A stretch of 6,892 bases of DNA from Bryobacterales bacterium (GTDB lineage Bacteria > Cyanobacteriota > Vampirovibrionia > Obscuribacterales > Obscuribacteraceae): NCBI GenBank assembly GCA_903970295.1, contig CAJCHQ010000804.1, positions 1 to 6,892 of the forward strand. The letters run 5' to 3'. Positions 1 through 5,955 of the stretch are shown here, one piece after another (the first letter of the stretch is position 1; each line of letters starts with the position of its first letter). Position numbers and translations under genes: made by a program. The notes beneath the pieces were generated by a model. The model had not been told where the DNA came from, searched no databases, and saw only the letters and a list, made by a program, of their open reading frames with translations.

Positions 1-72
1 TGGAAATGTACCCGATTTTGCCTGGTTGCCAGCCCTGTGGTTTCCGCTTACCTGATTGCCTTTGCGTTTTAG
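1..72 (+). other. possible C-terminal tail of a gene cut by the window edge
   Basis: Frame 1 is open from the window edge to a TAG at 70-72 and would encode 23 residues ending in a hydrophobic stretch (SPVVSAYLIAFAF). It would converge tail-to-tail on the transporter, whose stop lies 2 bp away. Frame 2 is also open from the edge to a TGA at 51-53 (ending WFPLT) and could equally be a gene end. The fragment is too short to choose a frame or identify a family, so this is an edge note rather than a confident gene. Confidence 0.15.
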
Positions 73-74
73 GC

Positions 75-1391
75 TTACGCCTCAAGGTTAGGCCACCAGC
101 GTCTGGCGCAAAAAATAGCCATTAATTGGCACGAAGCGATCATCAACACACATGCCGGCCACGCCCCCGCGTCCCAGGCCAGGCTCGGTAGAAAGCCGCC
201 CAGGCAGCCACCGAAGTAGTAGAAACAGACATATAGTCCGGTTGCCGCCGACATGTTAGCTCCGGCGAACGACCGCATCGAGGTTTGGGTGGCAGTTTGA
301 CTAATGATCAAAGCCGAGGAGGAAACAATCAAGCCAAGCAGAATTGCCACCAAATTCGGTATTAATGTCAAAAGCAAGCCGCAAATCGAAATTGATAAAG
401 ATGTCGAGACAGCGCCTTTAAAACCAAATTTGTCGATCCATTTGCCGGCGAAAGGCGTAATGAAAACGCTGACGAGGTAGACCGTGAACAGCCAACTGAG
501 GGCTGATGCGTCCAGACTGTATGGCTTTTCCGAAAGATGAAACGTGATGTAGGTAAACGTCGCCACCATTGAAAAAAGCAGATTGGAGCCGACGAAATAT
601 GTGGCGAGAAGTCGCCGATCTTTGAGCAATTCTTGCACATTCTGGAGCAGTGACGTTTTGGTCGTCGCTTTTTTGAAACGCTGCGAGCGTGGCAGCAACA
701 GCCATGCAGCCAATCCACCGATCAAATTAATCGCTGCCAGGGCGAGAAAAGCATTGCGCCAGCCATAGTTCGCTGCCACCAATCCTGATACCAGGCGGCC
801 GGTGACGCTGCCGATGACATTGCCTGTGACATAAACCGAAATGGCAAAGCCCAATCCGTATTCAGCCCATTCCTCAGCCACATAAGCCATGGTGACGGCG
901 AATATAGCAGGCAGCATCAAGCCCTGCAGAAATCGGCAGATGACGAGTTCGCCTATGCCAGGGGCTGCCGCTGACATGAGATTCGGCACGATCAAAAGGA
1001 AAATGGCTGGAATGATTATACGCTTGCGCCCGATGCGGTCTGCCAACACACCAATAAAAGGCGCCGACATAGCGACGGCCAGGCTAGGCGCGCTGACGGT
1101 CAGGCTGACCGCCGATTTTGATGTATGAAAGGAATTGACCAGCATCGGCAAGAGCGGTTGGGTGGTGTAAAGGTTGAGGAATGCACAACATCCAGCCACT
1201 GCCACACCGACTATGCCGGCAAGCGGAATTTTTCCTGTTGCTTGCACCGTCTTTCCCGGCGCCACATTGATCGCCGGTATAGTCACCGCTGCCACTACCG
1301 CCTTCGCGGCTGGACCAGAACAGGCATTTTTATCCGCACGCCTGGCGATCGCCGGAACTTCATCGCTGCGTGTGAATTTGAGACTTTGCAT
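75..1391 (-). CDS. MFS transporter, YnfM-like (DHA1-type efflux family)
   Basis: This is an inner-membrane secondary transporter of the major facilitator superfamily, likely a proton-driven exporter of a small molecule; the substrate is unknown. The 438-residue product has about 12 hydrophobic segments after a roughly 54-residue N-terminal tail. MFS motif A is at residues 114-124 (GVLADRIGRKR), a motif B-like R153..Q156-G157 follows, and a degenerate second motif A (GKWIDKFG) opens the C-terminal half. The TTQPLLP segment, the stretch YVTGNVIGSVTGRLVSG and the C-terminal LYVCFYYFGG closely match E. coli YnfM as I recall it. I chose the ATG at 1391, with an AGG-containing stretch 7 bases upstream. 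A TTG at 1418 would add nine residues but has no visible ribosome binding site. The Ala/Val-rich N-terminal tail is longer than usual. The gene diverges from a LysR regulator, which probably controls it. Confidence 0.9.
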   Translation of the reverse strand: MQSLKFTRSDEVPAIARRADKNACSGPAAKAVVAAVTIPAINVAPGKTVQATGKIPLAGIVGVAVAGCCAFLNLYTTQPLLPMLVNSFHTSKSAVSLTVSAPSLAVAMSAPFIGVLADRIGRKRIIIPAIFLLIVPNLMSAAAPGIGELVICRFLQGLMLPAIFAVTMAYVAEEWAEYGLGFAISVYVTGNVIGSVTGRLVSGLVAANYGWRNAFLALAAINLIGGLAAWLLLPRSQRFKKATTKTSLLQNVQELLKDRRLLATYFVGSNLLFSMVATFTYITFHLSEKPYSLDASALSWLFTVYLVSVFITPFAGKWIDKFGFKGAVSTSLSISICGLLLTLIPNLVAILLGLIVSSSALIISQTATQTSMRSFAGANMSAATGLYVCFYYFGGCLGGFLPSLAWDAGAWPACVLMIASCQLMAIFCARRWWPNLEA

Positions 1392-1417
1392 GGCTGACCT
1401 GACTCTATCTGTTTCCA

Positions 1418-1447
1418 AGTATGCTGGACTTTATTCCATACGTCCAA
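1418..1447 (-). promoter_or_regulatory. candidate sigma70 promoter for the MFS gene
   Basis: Read on the minus strand, TTGGAC (1447 down to 1442) and CATACT (1423 down to 1418) are spaced by 18 bp and would start transcription near 1411, about 20 bases before the ATG at 1391. This overlaps the candidate plus-strand promoter and the inverted repeats, so binding of a regulator or polymerase on one side would affect the other. The -10 match is only 4 of 6. Confidence 0.3.
1419..1441. promoter_or_regulatory. candidate LysR operator (inverted repeat) between divergent genes
   Basis: GTATG at 1419-1423 is mirrored by CATAC at 1437-1441, a 5-bp perfect inverted repeat with a 13-bp centre. Nested in it is TGGA (1425-1428) and TCCA (1435-1438), and TGGAC (1425-1429) also pairs with GTCCA (1442-1446). 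LysR-type regulators usually bind interrupted dyads of the T-N11-A kind in the space between the regulator gene and its divergent target. The location fits, and the repeat overlaps candidate promoters on both strands. Which dyad is the real site cannot be told by eye. Confidence 0.4.
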
Positions 1448-1453
1448 TATATT
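1425..1453 (+). promoter_or_regulatory. candidate sigma70 promoter for the LysR gene
   Basis: TGGACT (1425-1430) as a -35 box and TATATT (1448-1453) as a -10 box are separated by 17 bp, placing the start of transcription near 1460, about 20 bases before the ATG at 1481. The -35 box lies inside the inverted repeat, which would allow the negative autoregulation usual for LysR genes. The boxes are similar to consensus but not perfect, and the call rests on pattern only. Confidence 0.4.
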
Positions 1454-1480
1454 ATCCGTACTGTTTGAGACGTTTTGGAT

Positions 1481-2404
1481 ATGAAGGTCGAAATCCGTCA
1501 CCTGCGATACTTTCTGGCCATTGCCGAAGAGCTGAACTTCTCGCGGGCGGCTGCAAAACTGGACATCGCACAACCGCCACTCAGTCAGCAGATCCGCCAA
1601 TTGGAGGCGGCCCTCGGCGTCTCGTTGATCGAGCGGGAAACAAGACCTGTGCGGCTGACCGAGGCCGGCAAGTTTTTTCGTGAACAAGCCTTAGCAATTG
1701 TTTTGCGCTTTGACGAATTGATTGCCAAAACCCAGAGACGCGGGCGCGGCGAAACCGGCACGCTCAGCCTGGCGTTTGTCGGCTCAGCCACATTCGATCT
1801 ATTGCCTTCGGTATTGCGGGAGTTTATTCAGGCGCGTCCTGACGTCGAGTTGCAGCTGCTTGAGATGAGTGCAACCGAACAAAAAGCTGCTTTGATGGAG
1901 CGCCGCATCAATATTGGCTTTTGTCGTCCTGGTATCGACGGTGAGGCTTTGATTATCGAGCGCTTGCTGGAAGAGCCGATTATCTGCGCCATTCCCCATG
2001 GTCACTCGCTAAGCAAGTTGGAAAGTGTGTCTTTAGCGCGTCTAGCCAGCGAATCCTTTATATTTTTTCCGGTCACTCCTGAGCCTAGTTTCGGTTCTTT
2101 TTTGCGTTCGGTTTGCATCGATGCCGGTTTCGAACCGCGCGTCGTGCAGGTAACTAGTGAGCTACAGACAGCACTCAGTCTTGTTGCGGGTGGAATCGGC
2201 TTGGCGCTTTTGCCGGCTTCGATCCAGATGGTTCAACGCACCGGCGTCGTTTATGTGCCGTTGAAAAAGCCGGTGCCGACTTCGGCTCTCAATGCCGCAT
2301 ACCGTGCCGATGATTCCTCTCCGGCTTTGCGGGCGTTTCTCGAAATTATGAGGCGAACCTTGGGAATTTCAGTAACGAAGCAGCGAAAACGCCCTTCTTT
2401 TTAG
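1481..2404 (+). CDS. LysR-family transcriptional regulator, YnfL-like
   Basis: This cytoplasmic DNA-binding regulator probably controls the divergent MFS transporter gene. The 307-residue product has the normal LysR layout. A winged helix-turn-helix occupies residues 1-60, with the signature ELNFSRAAAKLDIAQPPLSQ at 17-36 and the usual IRQLE that follows. A linker helix comes next, then an effector-binding periplasmic-binding-protein-like domain from about residue 90 to 300 (beginning GTLSLAFVGSA; GGIGLALLPAS near its end). The start RHLRYFLAIAEELNF and the segment RAAAKL..QPPLSQQI are very close to E. coli YnfL, and the neighbour is YnfM-like, so the pair is probably conserved as a unit. The ATG at 1481 is preferred over a TTG at 1475; a GAGA lies 10 bases upstream. 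The effector is unknown. It ends 66 bp before mgtE on the same strand, so read-through is possible, but the functions are unrelated. Confidence 0.93.
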   Translation: MKVEIRHLRYFLAIAEELNFSRAAAKLDIAQPPLSQQIRQLEAALGVSLIERETRPVRLTEAGKFFREQALAIVLRFDELIAKTQRRGRGETGTLSLAFVGSATFDLLPSVLREFIQARPDVELQLLEMSATEQKAALMERRINIGFCRPGIDGEALIIERLLEEPIICAIPHGHSLSKLESVSLARLASESFIFFPVTPEPSFGSFLRSVCIDAGFEPRVVQVTSELQTALSLVAGGIGLALLPASIQMVQRTGVVYVPLKKPVPTSALNAAYRADDSSPALRAFLEIMRRTLGISVTKQRKRPSF

Positions 2405-2470
2405 TGACAACTTAGCATCTGCTGGGTTACCTTGACGGAACAGGCGTTTCTTGGCTAGAGCGGATAACCC

Positions 2471-3799
2471 ATGGAAAAAGTAGTGCACAAGCATAAACAC
2501 GAGACGCACTCTGAATTGCACCAGGTTTTCGACGAACTTACGGTGGCCGAGAGACTGAAGCGCTTCCAAAATCTGCCACCGGCCGATGCCGAAGAATTTT
2601 TTCGCGAATTGAGTGCGGAGGAGGAAGCCGAGATTATTCGAGCGCTACCTGCGCGCGAACAGCGCTTGTGGATTCGGGTTCTCGATCCAGATGATGCGGC
2701 GGATTTGATTCAGGAATTGCCCGATAACGAAAGACACGATTTGCTAGACCTGCTCGATGCCGCCACGCACTTTGAAGTATCGGCATTGCTCGCCTACAAG
2801 GAAGATGTGGCTGGCGGTTTAATGAGTCCTCGCTATTCTCGTATTCGACCGGATATGACTGTCGCCGAAGCGATTTCCTATCTGCGCAAACAAGCGCTGG
2901 AGCACGTCGAGACGATTTACTACGTTTATGTTTTGGACAGTGAGCAACACTTGCTTGGGCAGATTTCGTTGCGGAAATTGTTTGCCTCACCGCCTGAGGT
3001 GCACGTAGAACAGATCATGCGCAAGGAGATAATCACAGCCCCGGTAGATTTCGACCAGGAAGAGCTGAGCCGCATATTTGCCGAACACAATTTGATGGCG
3101 ATTCCCGTTGTCGATCAAGACAATCATATGAAAGGAATCGTCACCGTCGATGATATCGTCGACGTGATCGAAGAAGAAGCGACTGAAGATATTCAAAAAA
3201 TGGGCGGTACTGAAGCATTTCAGGAAAACTACTTGCAAATTGGCATCTGGTCGATGCTACGCAAAAGAGCAGGTTGGCTCACAATTTTGTTTGTCGGCGA
3301 GATGCTCACTGCCAGCGCCATGGGTTATTTTGAGAAAGAAATAGCGAGGGCGGTCGTCCTGGCCTTGTTTTTACCTTTGATTATTAGTAGTGGTGGCAAT
3401 GCCGGATCACAAGCATCAACCCTGGTGATAAGAGCCATGGCATTGGGTGAAGTGCGGCTGCGTGATTGGGCCAGGGTGATGCGGCGGGAATTGGTTATAG
3501 GCACTGGACTCGGCGTTCTGCTCGGCGTGATCGGCTTGTTTCGCGTCCTGATCTGGGAAGCCCTGTTCAAGAGCTACGGCAGCCACTACGTTTTGATCGG
3601 CCTGACAGTGATGTTCAGTGTGATCGGAGTCGTACTTTGGGGCAGTCTCATGGGATCGCTTTTGCCTTTTCTGTTGAGACTGGCAAAATTCGATCCTGCC
3701 AGCGCTTCCACACCGTTCGTGGCGACACTTGTGGACGTGACCGGGTTGATCATTTATTTCACCGTTGCCAGTTGGATTTTGACCGGCTCACTTTTGTAA
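2471..3799 (+). CDS. mgtE: magnesium transporter MgtE
   Basis: This is an inner-membrane Mg2+ channel/transporter acting as a homodimer, with gating by intracellular Mg2+ through its cytosolic domains. The 442-residue product has all family parts. A helical N domain spans about 20-110, ending at the conserved AGGLM (114-118). A pair of CBS domains spans about 118-240, with IVTVDDIVDVI at 223-233. The plug-helix signature EEEATEDIQKMGG lies at 234-246, and a C-terminal membrane domain of about five helices follows. The pore-region motif with SGGNAGSQ lies at 302-314, and D422 in VDVTG is equivalent to the selectivity aspartate of Thermus MgtE. Length is normal (about 450). The first 17 residues are histidine-rich (H6, H8, H10, H13, H17), which is not a usual family trait. 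The 66-bp leader is too short for an M-box riboswitch. A TTGACG at 2432-2437 could be a -35 box, but no good -10 follows, so the promoter is uncertain. Confidence 0.97.
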   Translation: MEKVVHKHKHETHSELHQVFDELTVAERLKRFQNLPPADAEEFFRELSAEEEAEIIRALPAREQRLWIRVLDPDDAADLIQELPDNERHDLLDLLDAATHFEVSALLAYKEDVAGGLMSPRYSRIRPDMTVAEAISYLRKQALEHVETIYYVYVLDSEQHLLGQISLRKLFASPPEVHVEQIMRKEIITAPVDFDQEELSRIFAEHNLMAIPVVDQDNHMKGIVTVDDIVDVIEEEATEDIQKMGGTEAFQENYLQIGIWSMLRKRAGWLTILFVGEMLTASAMGYFEKEIARAVVLALFLPLIISSGGNAGSQASTLVIRAMALGEVRLRDWARVMRRELVIGTGLGVLLGVIGLFRVLIWEALFKSYGSHYVLIGLTVMFSVIGVVLWGSLMGSLLPFLLRLAKFDPASASTPFVATLVDVTGLIIYFTVASWILTGSLL

Positions 3800-3860
3800 A
3801 TAGTGACGTAGTACAGGTGTACTTTCTGAAAAGCTAAACAGACTGCGAAGGCTTTAAGAA

Positions 3861-3888
3861 TTGAACACTGAACATTGAACATTGAACA
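3861..3888 (+). repeat. tandem heptamer repeat, four units
   Basis: Four head-to-tail 7-bp units lie at 3861-3867 (TTGAACA), 3868-3874 (CTGAACA), 3875-3881 (TTGAACA) and 3882-3888 (TTGAACA). Only the second unit differs, by one base. The array lies 61 bp after mgtE and 55 bp before the Pho box, outside any gene. It may be a replication-slippage minisatellite or a cluster of protein-binding sites; the sequence does not decide. The non-multiple-of-3 period fits its non-coding position. Confidence 0.85.
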
Positions 3889-3942
3889 TAGCGAGGAACT
3901 CCCCTGCCTGCCGTGGGAATTCTACGCTGCATTCATGCCTGA

Positions 3943-3960
3943 CTGTCACTTTATTGTCAC
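3943..3960 (+). promoter_or_regulatory. Pho box (predicted PhoB-type binding site)
   Basis: CTGTCAC (3943-3949), a 4-bp AT spacer TTTA (3950-3953) and TTGTCAC (3954-3960) reproduce the PhoB site layout: two 7-bp direct repeats of CTGTCAY type with 4 bp between them and an 11-bp period. It is close in sequence to the E. coli phoA site. Known Pho boxes replace the -35 element and sit about 10 bp before the -10, and that geometry is met here. It predicts induction of the downstream gene under phosphate starvation through a PhoR/PhoB-type two-component system. No such system is encoded in this window, so its presence in the genome is inferred. Confidence 0.65.
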
Positions 3961-3970
3961 GCGCAGTTTA

Positions 3971-3976
3971 TAGGAT
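3971..3976 (+). promoter_or_regulatory. -10 element of the Pho promoter
   Basis: TAGGAT begins 10 bp after the end of the Pho box, matches TATAAT at 4 of 6 positions and would start transcription near 3983, about 38 bases before the GTG at 4021. TATAGG two bases upstream (3969-3974) is an alternative. The assignment depends on the Pho box being real. Confidence 0.45.
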
Positions 3977-4020
3977 CGAACGGTGCAAATTGTCCGACCA
4001 AAGAGATTAGGTAGTTGAAT

Positions 4021-4704
4021 GTGAGCGATAATCCTTTTTTGGAAGCGGTCGAAAGTCGGCGTTTTCAGCCAGTTCATTACGAAACTGAAGTCGCTGAGAG
4101 CTTGCATGCTGAACTGCACGATGCTTTAAAGGGACGCAGCTCATTAGGATATGCAGATACCAGTTTTGCCAACGTCATTGACGGGTTTGGAGATGACCAG
4201 TTGCGAGACCTCAATCAGGCCTACAAAGGCCTGTACGGGAACTCTCTCGGAGAAGAGATTGTGGCCAGTGGGATTGTTGATAATGCAACGATGGAATCGC
4301 TTGGACGCCGTCTTCACGGATCGGATCCGCGGACTAAAGAAGAAATCCAATTGTCACAAACTTATGATCAGAATTTGTTCGTTGTCGAGCGCGATTTGCG
4401 ACTGTTATCAAATGCGTTGATGACAATCTCCAAGGATTCTCGGGAGACTGTGAACCCATTCAATAATCTTGCAGACAGCGCCCGTCATTTTGATGCTCAA
4501 ATCACAGCTGAGGACAACTTGGCAAAAAAGATTGGGGAGTGGGGTGCCAGCGGAGAACTTGTAGCCATGGACGCTGCGGAAAGAAAAATCGCGAACAAGA
4601 GCCTGGTGCAGATTGTTGAAGACAATCGGGTCAGCCCGGCTTTGTGCCGATCGATTTTGCGGCAGCTTGCCATTAATCGTGGTGACACAACCCAAGAACA
4701 ATGA
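4021..4704 (+). CDS. hypothetical helical protein with one annexin-like repeat
   Basis: I do not recognise this 227-residue protein as a named family. It has no signal peptide or membrane segment, so it is probably cytoplasmic. Residues 31-103 read like one annexin repeat of five helices: ELHDALKG (helix A), a loop, DTSFANVIDGF (B), DDQLRDLNQAYKGLYG at 58-73 (C), SLGEEIVASG (D) and TMESLGRRLHGSDP (E). Compare vertebrate annexin A5: ELKHALKG, then a Y..EYGSSLEDD segment, then a helix ending NRDP. Annexins bind Ca2+ and acidic membranes, but the canonical GxGT loop is disturbed here (GRSSLGYADT) and the distal acidic ligand is not evident, so Ca2+ binding is doubtful. Residues 104-227 are charged and helical without a clear second repeat. 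GTG at 4021 was chosen because AGG at 4009-4011 is 9 bases upstream; TTG at 4015 is an alternative preceded by AGAGA. A Pho box lies in its promoter. It is reliable as a gene; the annexin relation is tentative. Confidence 0.8.
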   Translation: MSDNPFLEAVESRRFQPVHYETEVAESLHAELHDALKGRSSLGYADTSFANVIDGFGDDQLRDLNQAYKGLYGNSLGEEIVASGIVDNATMESLGRRLHGSDPRTKEEIQLSQTYDQNLFVVERDLRLLSNALMTISKDSRETVNPFNNLADSARHFDAQITAEDNLAKKIGEWGASGELVAMDAAERKIANKSLVQIVEDNRVSPALCRSILRQLAINRGDTTQEQ

Positions 4705-4767
4705 TCTTATTCTGGAACGACGGTCTAGCTTCTGACCAGCGTAAAAAGATCGCGCACTGAGTGTTAT
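4705..4767. other. short intergenic region between convergent genes, weak inverted repeats
   Basis: The two flanking genes end facing each other. GATCTT (4703-4708) pairs with AAGATC (4746-4751), and inside it GGTC (4722-4725) pairs with GACC (4734-4737). Each stem is short, loops are long and no uridine tract follows on either strand, so a bidirectional terminator is possible but not demonstrated. Confidence 0.2.
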
Positions 4768-5628
4768 CTATGCCGTAGAACTCGCTTGACGTGCCGTCTC
4801 CGTCCAAGGCGGCGGCGGGGTCGGCCGATCCGGTTGTAACTTCGATACTATCTCTACACTAAAACCAAGTTCCAGTAGCAAGTCTGCGCGAGTCGATTGG
4901 TTCAGTTTAGAATGCGAAATTCTTCCTGCCGAGTCGATCTGTATTCGCTGTCCGAGGGCGATTCCATCCACTGTATCGCCACGCAAAACGCGCACGGTCA
5001 ATTCATAATTAAATGGACTCCACAAGCGGGTTTGTTCGAAACGCGTCTGAAATTCTTCCAGATCGGCCGGAAAATAGTCGAGACGGCACTCGAGCCCTTC
5101 GAGCTTATTCAAAGGTCGCCACAGAATATGCCAATGTCCATCGCATTTTTGCAGGCCCACTCCCCATGCCGGATGTACGCTCTTAGGAGGCGTTTGCTCA
5201 TCGAGGAGCAAAAGGCTGTCATGCAAAATGGAGGCGTCCAGCCAATACGATTTGCTGTCGAACTCCACTATAACGGTGCCGTGATTTGGCGGAACATTGG
5301 GAGCGACAAGCATTGTCGCAACACCGCGATATGCGCGAAAGCCAAGGGCAATGAGAAGCGCATGCAGAGCCCCATTGCCAGACCAGCACGTGCCTCCGGT
5401 TCCGTGGAGCAGCCAATTGCGGAAAAAATCCTCAGGTGTCGTTCCCGGGAAAGTCGATGGATTATTAGTTTGCAGATGAATCAGTTTCATTACATTATCA
5501 AACGGTACCCCTCTGCACCAGGCGCTGTAGATAGTTTGCAATCCTTCGATATCTGCATTCGGGCGCTCGGTTAAACCTAACTTTTCGAGCGCGCGCTCAA
5601 CCAGACTATCCGCTAATTTTGAACTCAA
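4768..5628 (-). CDS. arylamine N-acetyltransferase (NAT) family protein, divergent
   Basis: Members of this cytoplasmic family transfer an acyl group from acyl-CoA through a cysteine thioester to an arylamine or hydrazine, or close amides in natural-product pathways. The 286-residue product has the family length and the full catalytic triad in order: C81 in GTGGTCW, H116 in NHGTVIV and D131 in YWLDASI. The His-Asp spacing of 15 equals that of Salmonella NAT (H107, D122). GVPFDN at 40-45 matches the family motif iPFEN. The usual RGGxC around the cysteine is TGGTC here, and the C-terminus is proline-rich, so this is a distant member and the substrate is open. The start is a TTG at 5628 because AGGAG lies 5 bases upstream; a TTG at 5670 would add 14 residues without such a site. 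It converges on the annexin-like gene. A separate plus-strand frame covering it has no family features and is a shadow. Confidence 0.85.
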   Translation of the reverse strand: MSSKLADSLVERALEKLGLTERPNADIEGLQTIYSAWCRGVPFDNVMKLIHLQTNNPSTFPGTTPEDFFRNWLLHGTGGTCWSGNGALHALLIALGFRAYRGVATMLVAPNVPPNHGTVIVEFDSKSYWLDASILHDSLLLLDEQTPPKSVHPAWGVGLQKCDGHWHILWRPLNKLEGLECRLDYFPADLEEFQTRFEQTRLWSPFNYELTVRVLRGDTVDGIALGQRIQIDSAGRISHSKLNQSTRADLLLELGFSVEIVSKLQPDRPTPPPPWTETARQASSTA

Positions 5629-5633
5629 GCTCT

Positions 5634-5638
5634 CTCCT
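5634..5638 (-). promoter_or_regulatory. ribosome binding site fixing a TTG start
   Basis: On the minus strand AGGAG (within GAGGAGAG) precedes the TTG at 5628 by 5 bases, a near-ideal Shine-Dalgarno placement. It decides this start over the more upstream TTG at 5670. Confidence 0.75.
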
Positions 5639-5683
5639 CGCTGTTTTAATTTCCTGGCAAAATTGCGCAACGCGTACTTAGTT

Positions 5684-5730
5684 CAAATTACTATTGATTT
5701 ATGGAGTGTTTTCACAAAATACCATTGATT
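5684..5730. repeat. two imperfect 16-bp direct repeats, candidate operator
   Basis: CAAATTACTATTGATT (5684-5699) and CAAAATACCATTGATT (5715-5730) match at 14 of 16 positions and start 31 bp apart, close to three helical turns. They lie 56-102 bp upstream of the acetyltransferase TTG, where a regulator could bind. The 11-bp core ATACCATTGAT of the second unit recurs exactly at 5947-5957, across the start of the membrane-protein gene. AT-rich chance similarity cannot be excluded. Confidence 0.4.
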
Positions 5731-5814
5731 CGAGCACCGTCGGGGGAAAAGCATGCATGCAGTGGTCAATGTATTTGCGCTCGTGATTGAGAACAAACCC
5801 GACTTTTGATGCGA

Positions 5815-5844
5815 TTGAAGACTTGGAATTGGATGCTCCATAAT
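5815..5844 (+). promoter_or_regulatory. candidate sigma70 promoter for the membrane-protein gene
   Basis: TTGAAG (5815-5820) and CATAAT (5839-5844, 5 of 6 matches to TATAAT) are separated by 18 bp. Transcription would start near 5851, giving a leader of about 105 bases that contains the hairpin at 5921-5937. Confidence 0.45.
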
Positions 5845-5920
5845 GACAACAAGTGCTGATACTATTCGAGTCTACCAGTTGGATCATCTGGCATTTCTGT
5901 CGCCTCGTATTTTGAAAATC

Positions 5921-5937
5921 CCCATTTGAGCAATGGG
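5921..5937 (+). other. small leader hairpin before the membrane-protein gene
   Basis: CCCATT (5921-5926) and AATGGG (5932-5937) form a perfect 6-bp stem with a 5-base loop, 18 bases before the ATG at 5956. No uridine tract follows, so it is not a terminator. It may affect ribosome access or may be incidental. Confidence 0.35.
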
Positions 5938-5955
5938 ACTGGTTAGATACCATTG

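Larger units (their letters stand above)
5629..5955. other. 327-bp non-coding region between divergent genes
   Basis: No convincing gene lies here. Open frames are short: an 84-codon minus-strand frame (5699-5953), an 18-codon plus-strand frame starting MHAVVNVF, and a 28-codon plus-strand frame at 5843-5929 whose ATG would sit inside a candidate -10 box. None shows a family motif together with a good ribosome binding site. What can be seen is a pair of spaced direct repeats near the acetyltransferase gene, a candidate promoter for the membrane-protein gene and a small hairpin, all listed separately. The composition is noticeably AT-richer at 5660-5730. Confidence 0.6.

Noticed and set aside
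1174..1683. Plus-strand open frame spanning the divergent promoter region
   Set aside because: It overlaps the 5' ends of two well-supported genes and has no recognisable domain.
2405..2470. Mg2+ riboswitch (M-box) upstream of mgtE
   Set aside because: The spacer is 66 bp, far shorter than an M-box, and no fitting stems were seen.
3810..3823. Hairpin AGTAC-AGGT-GTACT after mgtE as a terminator
   Set aside because: The stem is only 5 bp, not GC-rich, and is followed by TTCTG rather than a uridine tract.
3466..3837. Plus-strand open frame of 123 codons in another frame of mgtE
   Set aside because: It is embedded in conserved MgtE membrane-domain codons and its product is Arg/Asp-rich without family features.
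3896..3922. Inverted repeat GAACTCCC / GGGAATTC between the heptamer array and the Pho box
   Set aside because: It has one mismatch, an 11-base loop and no uridine tract; it is too weak to call as a terminator or operator.
4897..5574. Long plus-strand open frame (225 codons) opposite the NAT-like gene
   Set aside because: The minus-strand protein has a complete catalytic triad, family spacing and a strong ribosome binding site; the plus-strand frame has no family features.
5843..5929. Plus-strand 28-codon frame starting MTTSADTI
   Set aside because: Its ATG lies inside the candidate -10 box, no ribosome binding site is seen and the product is unremarkable.
5699..5953. Minus-strand 84-codon frame in the divergent spacer
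   Set aside because: No motif, odd composition with many Ser, Asn and His, and it overlaps the candidate promoter and repeats.
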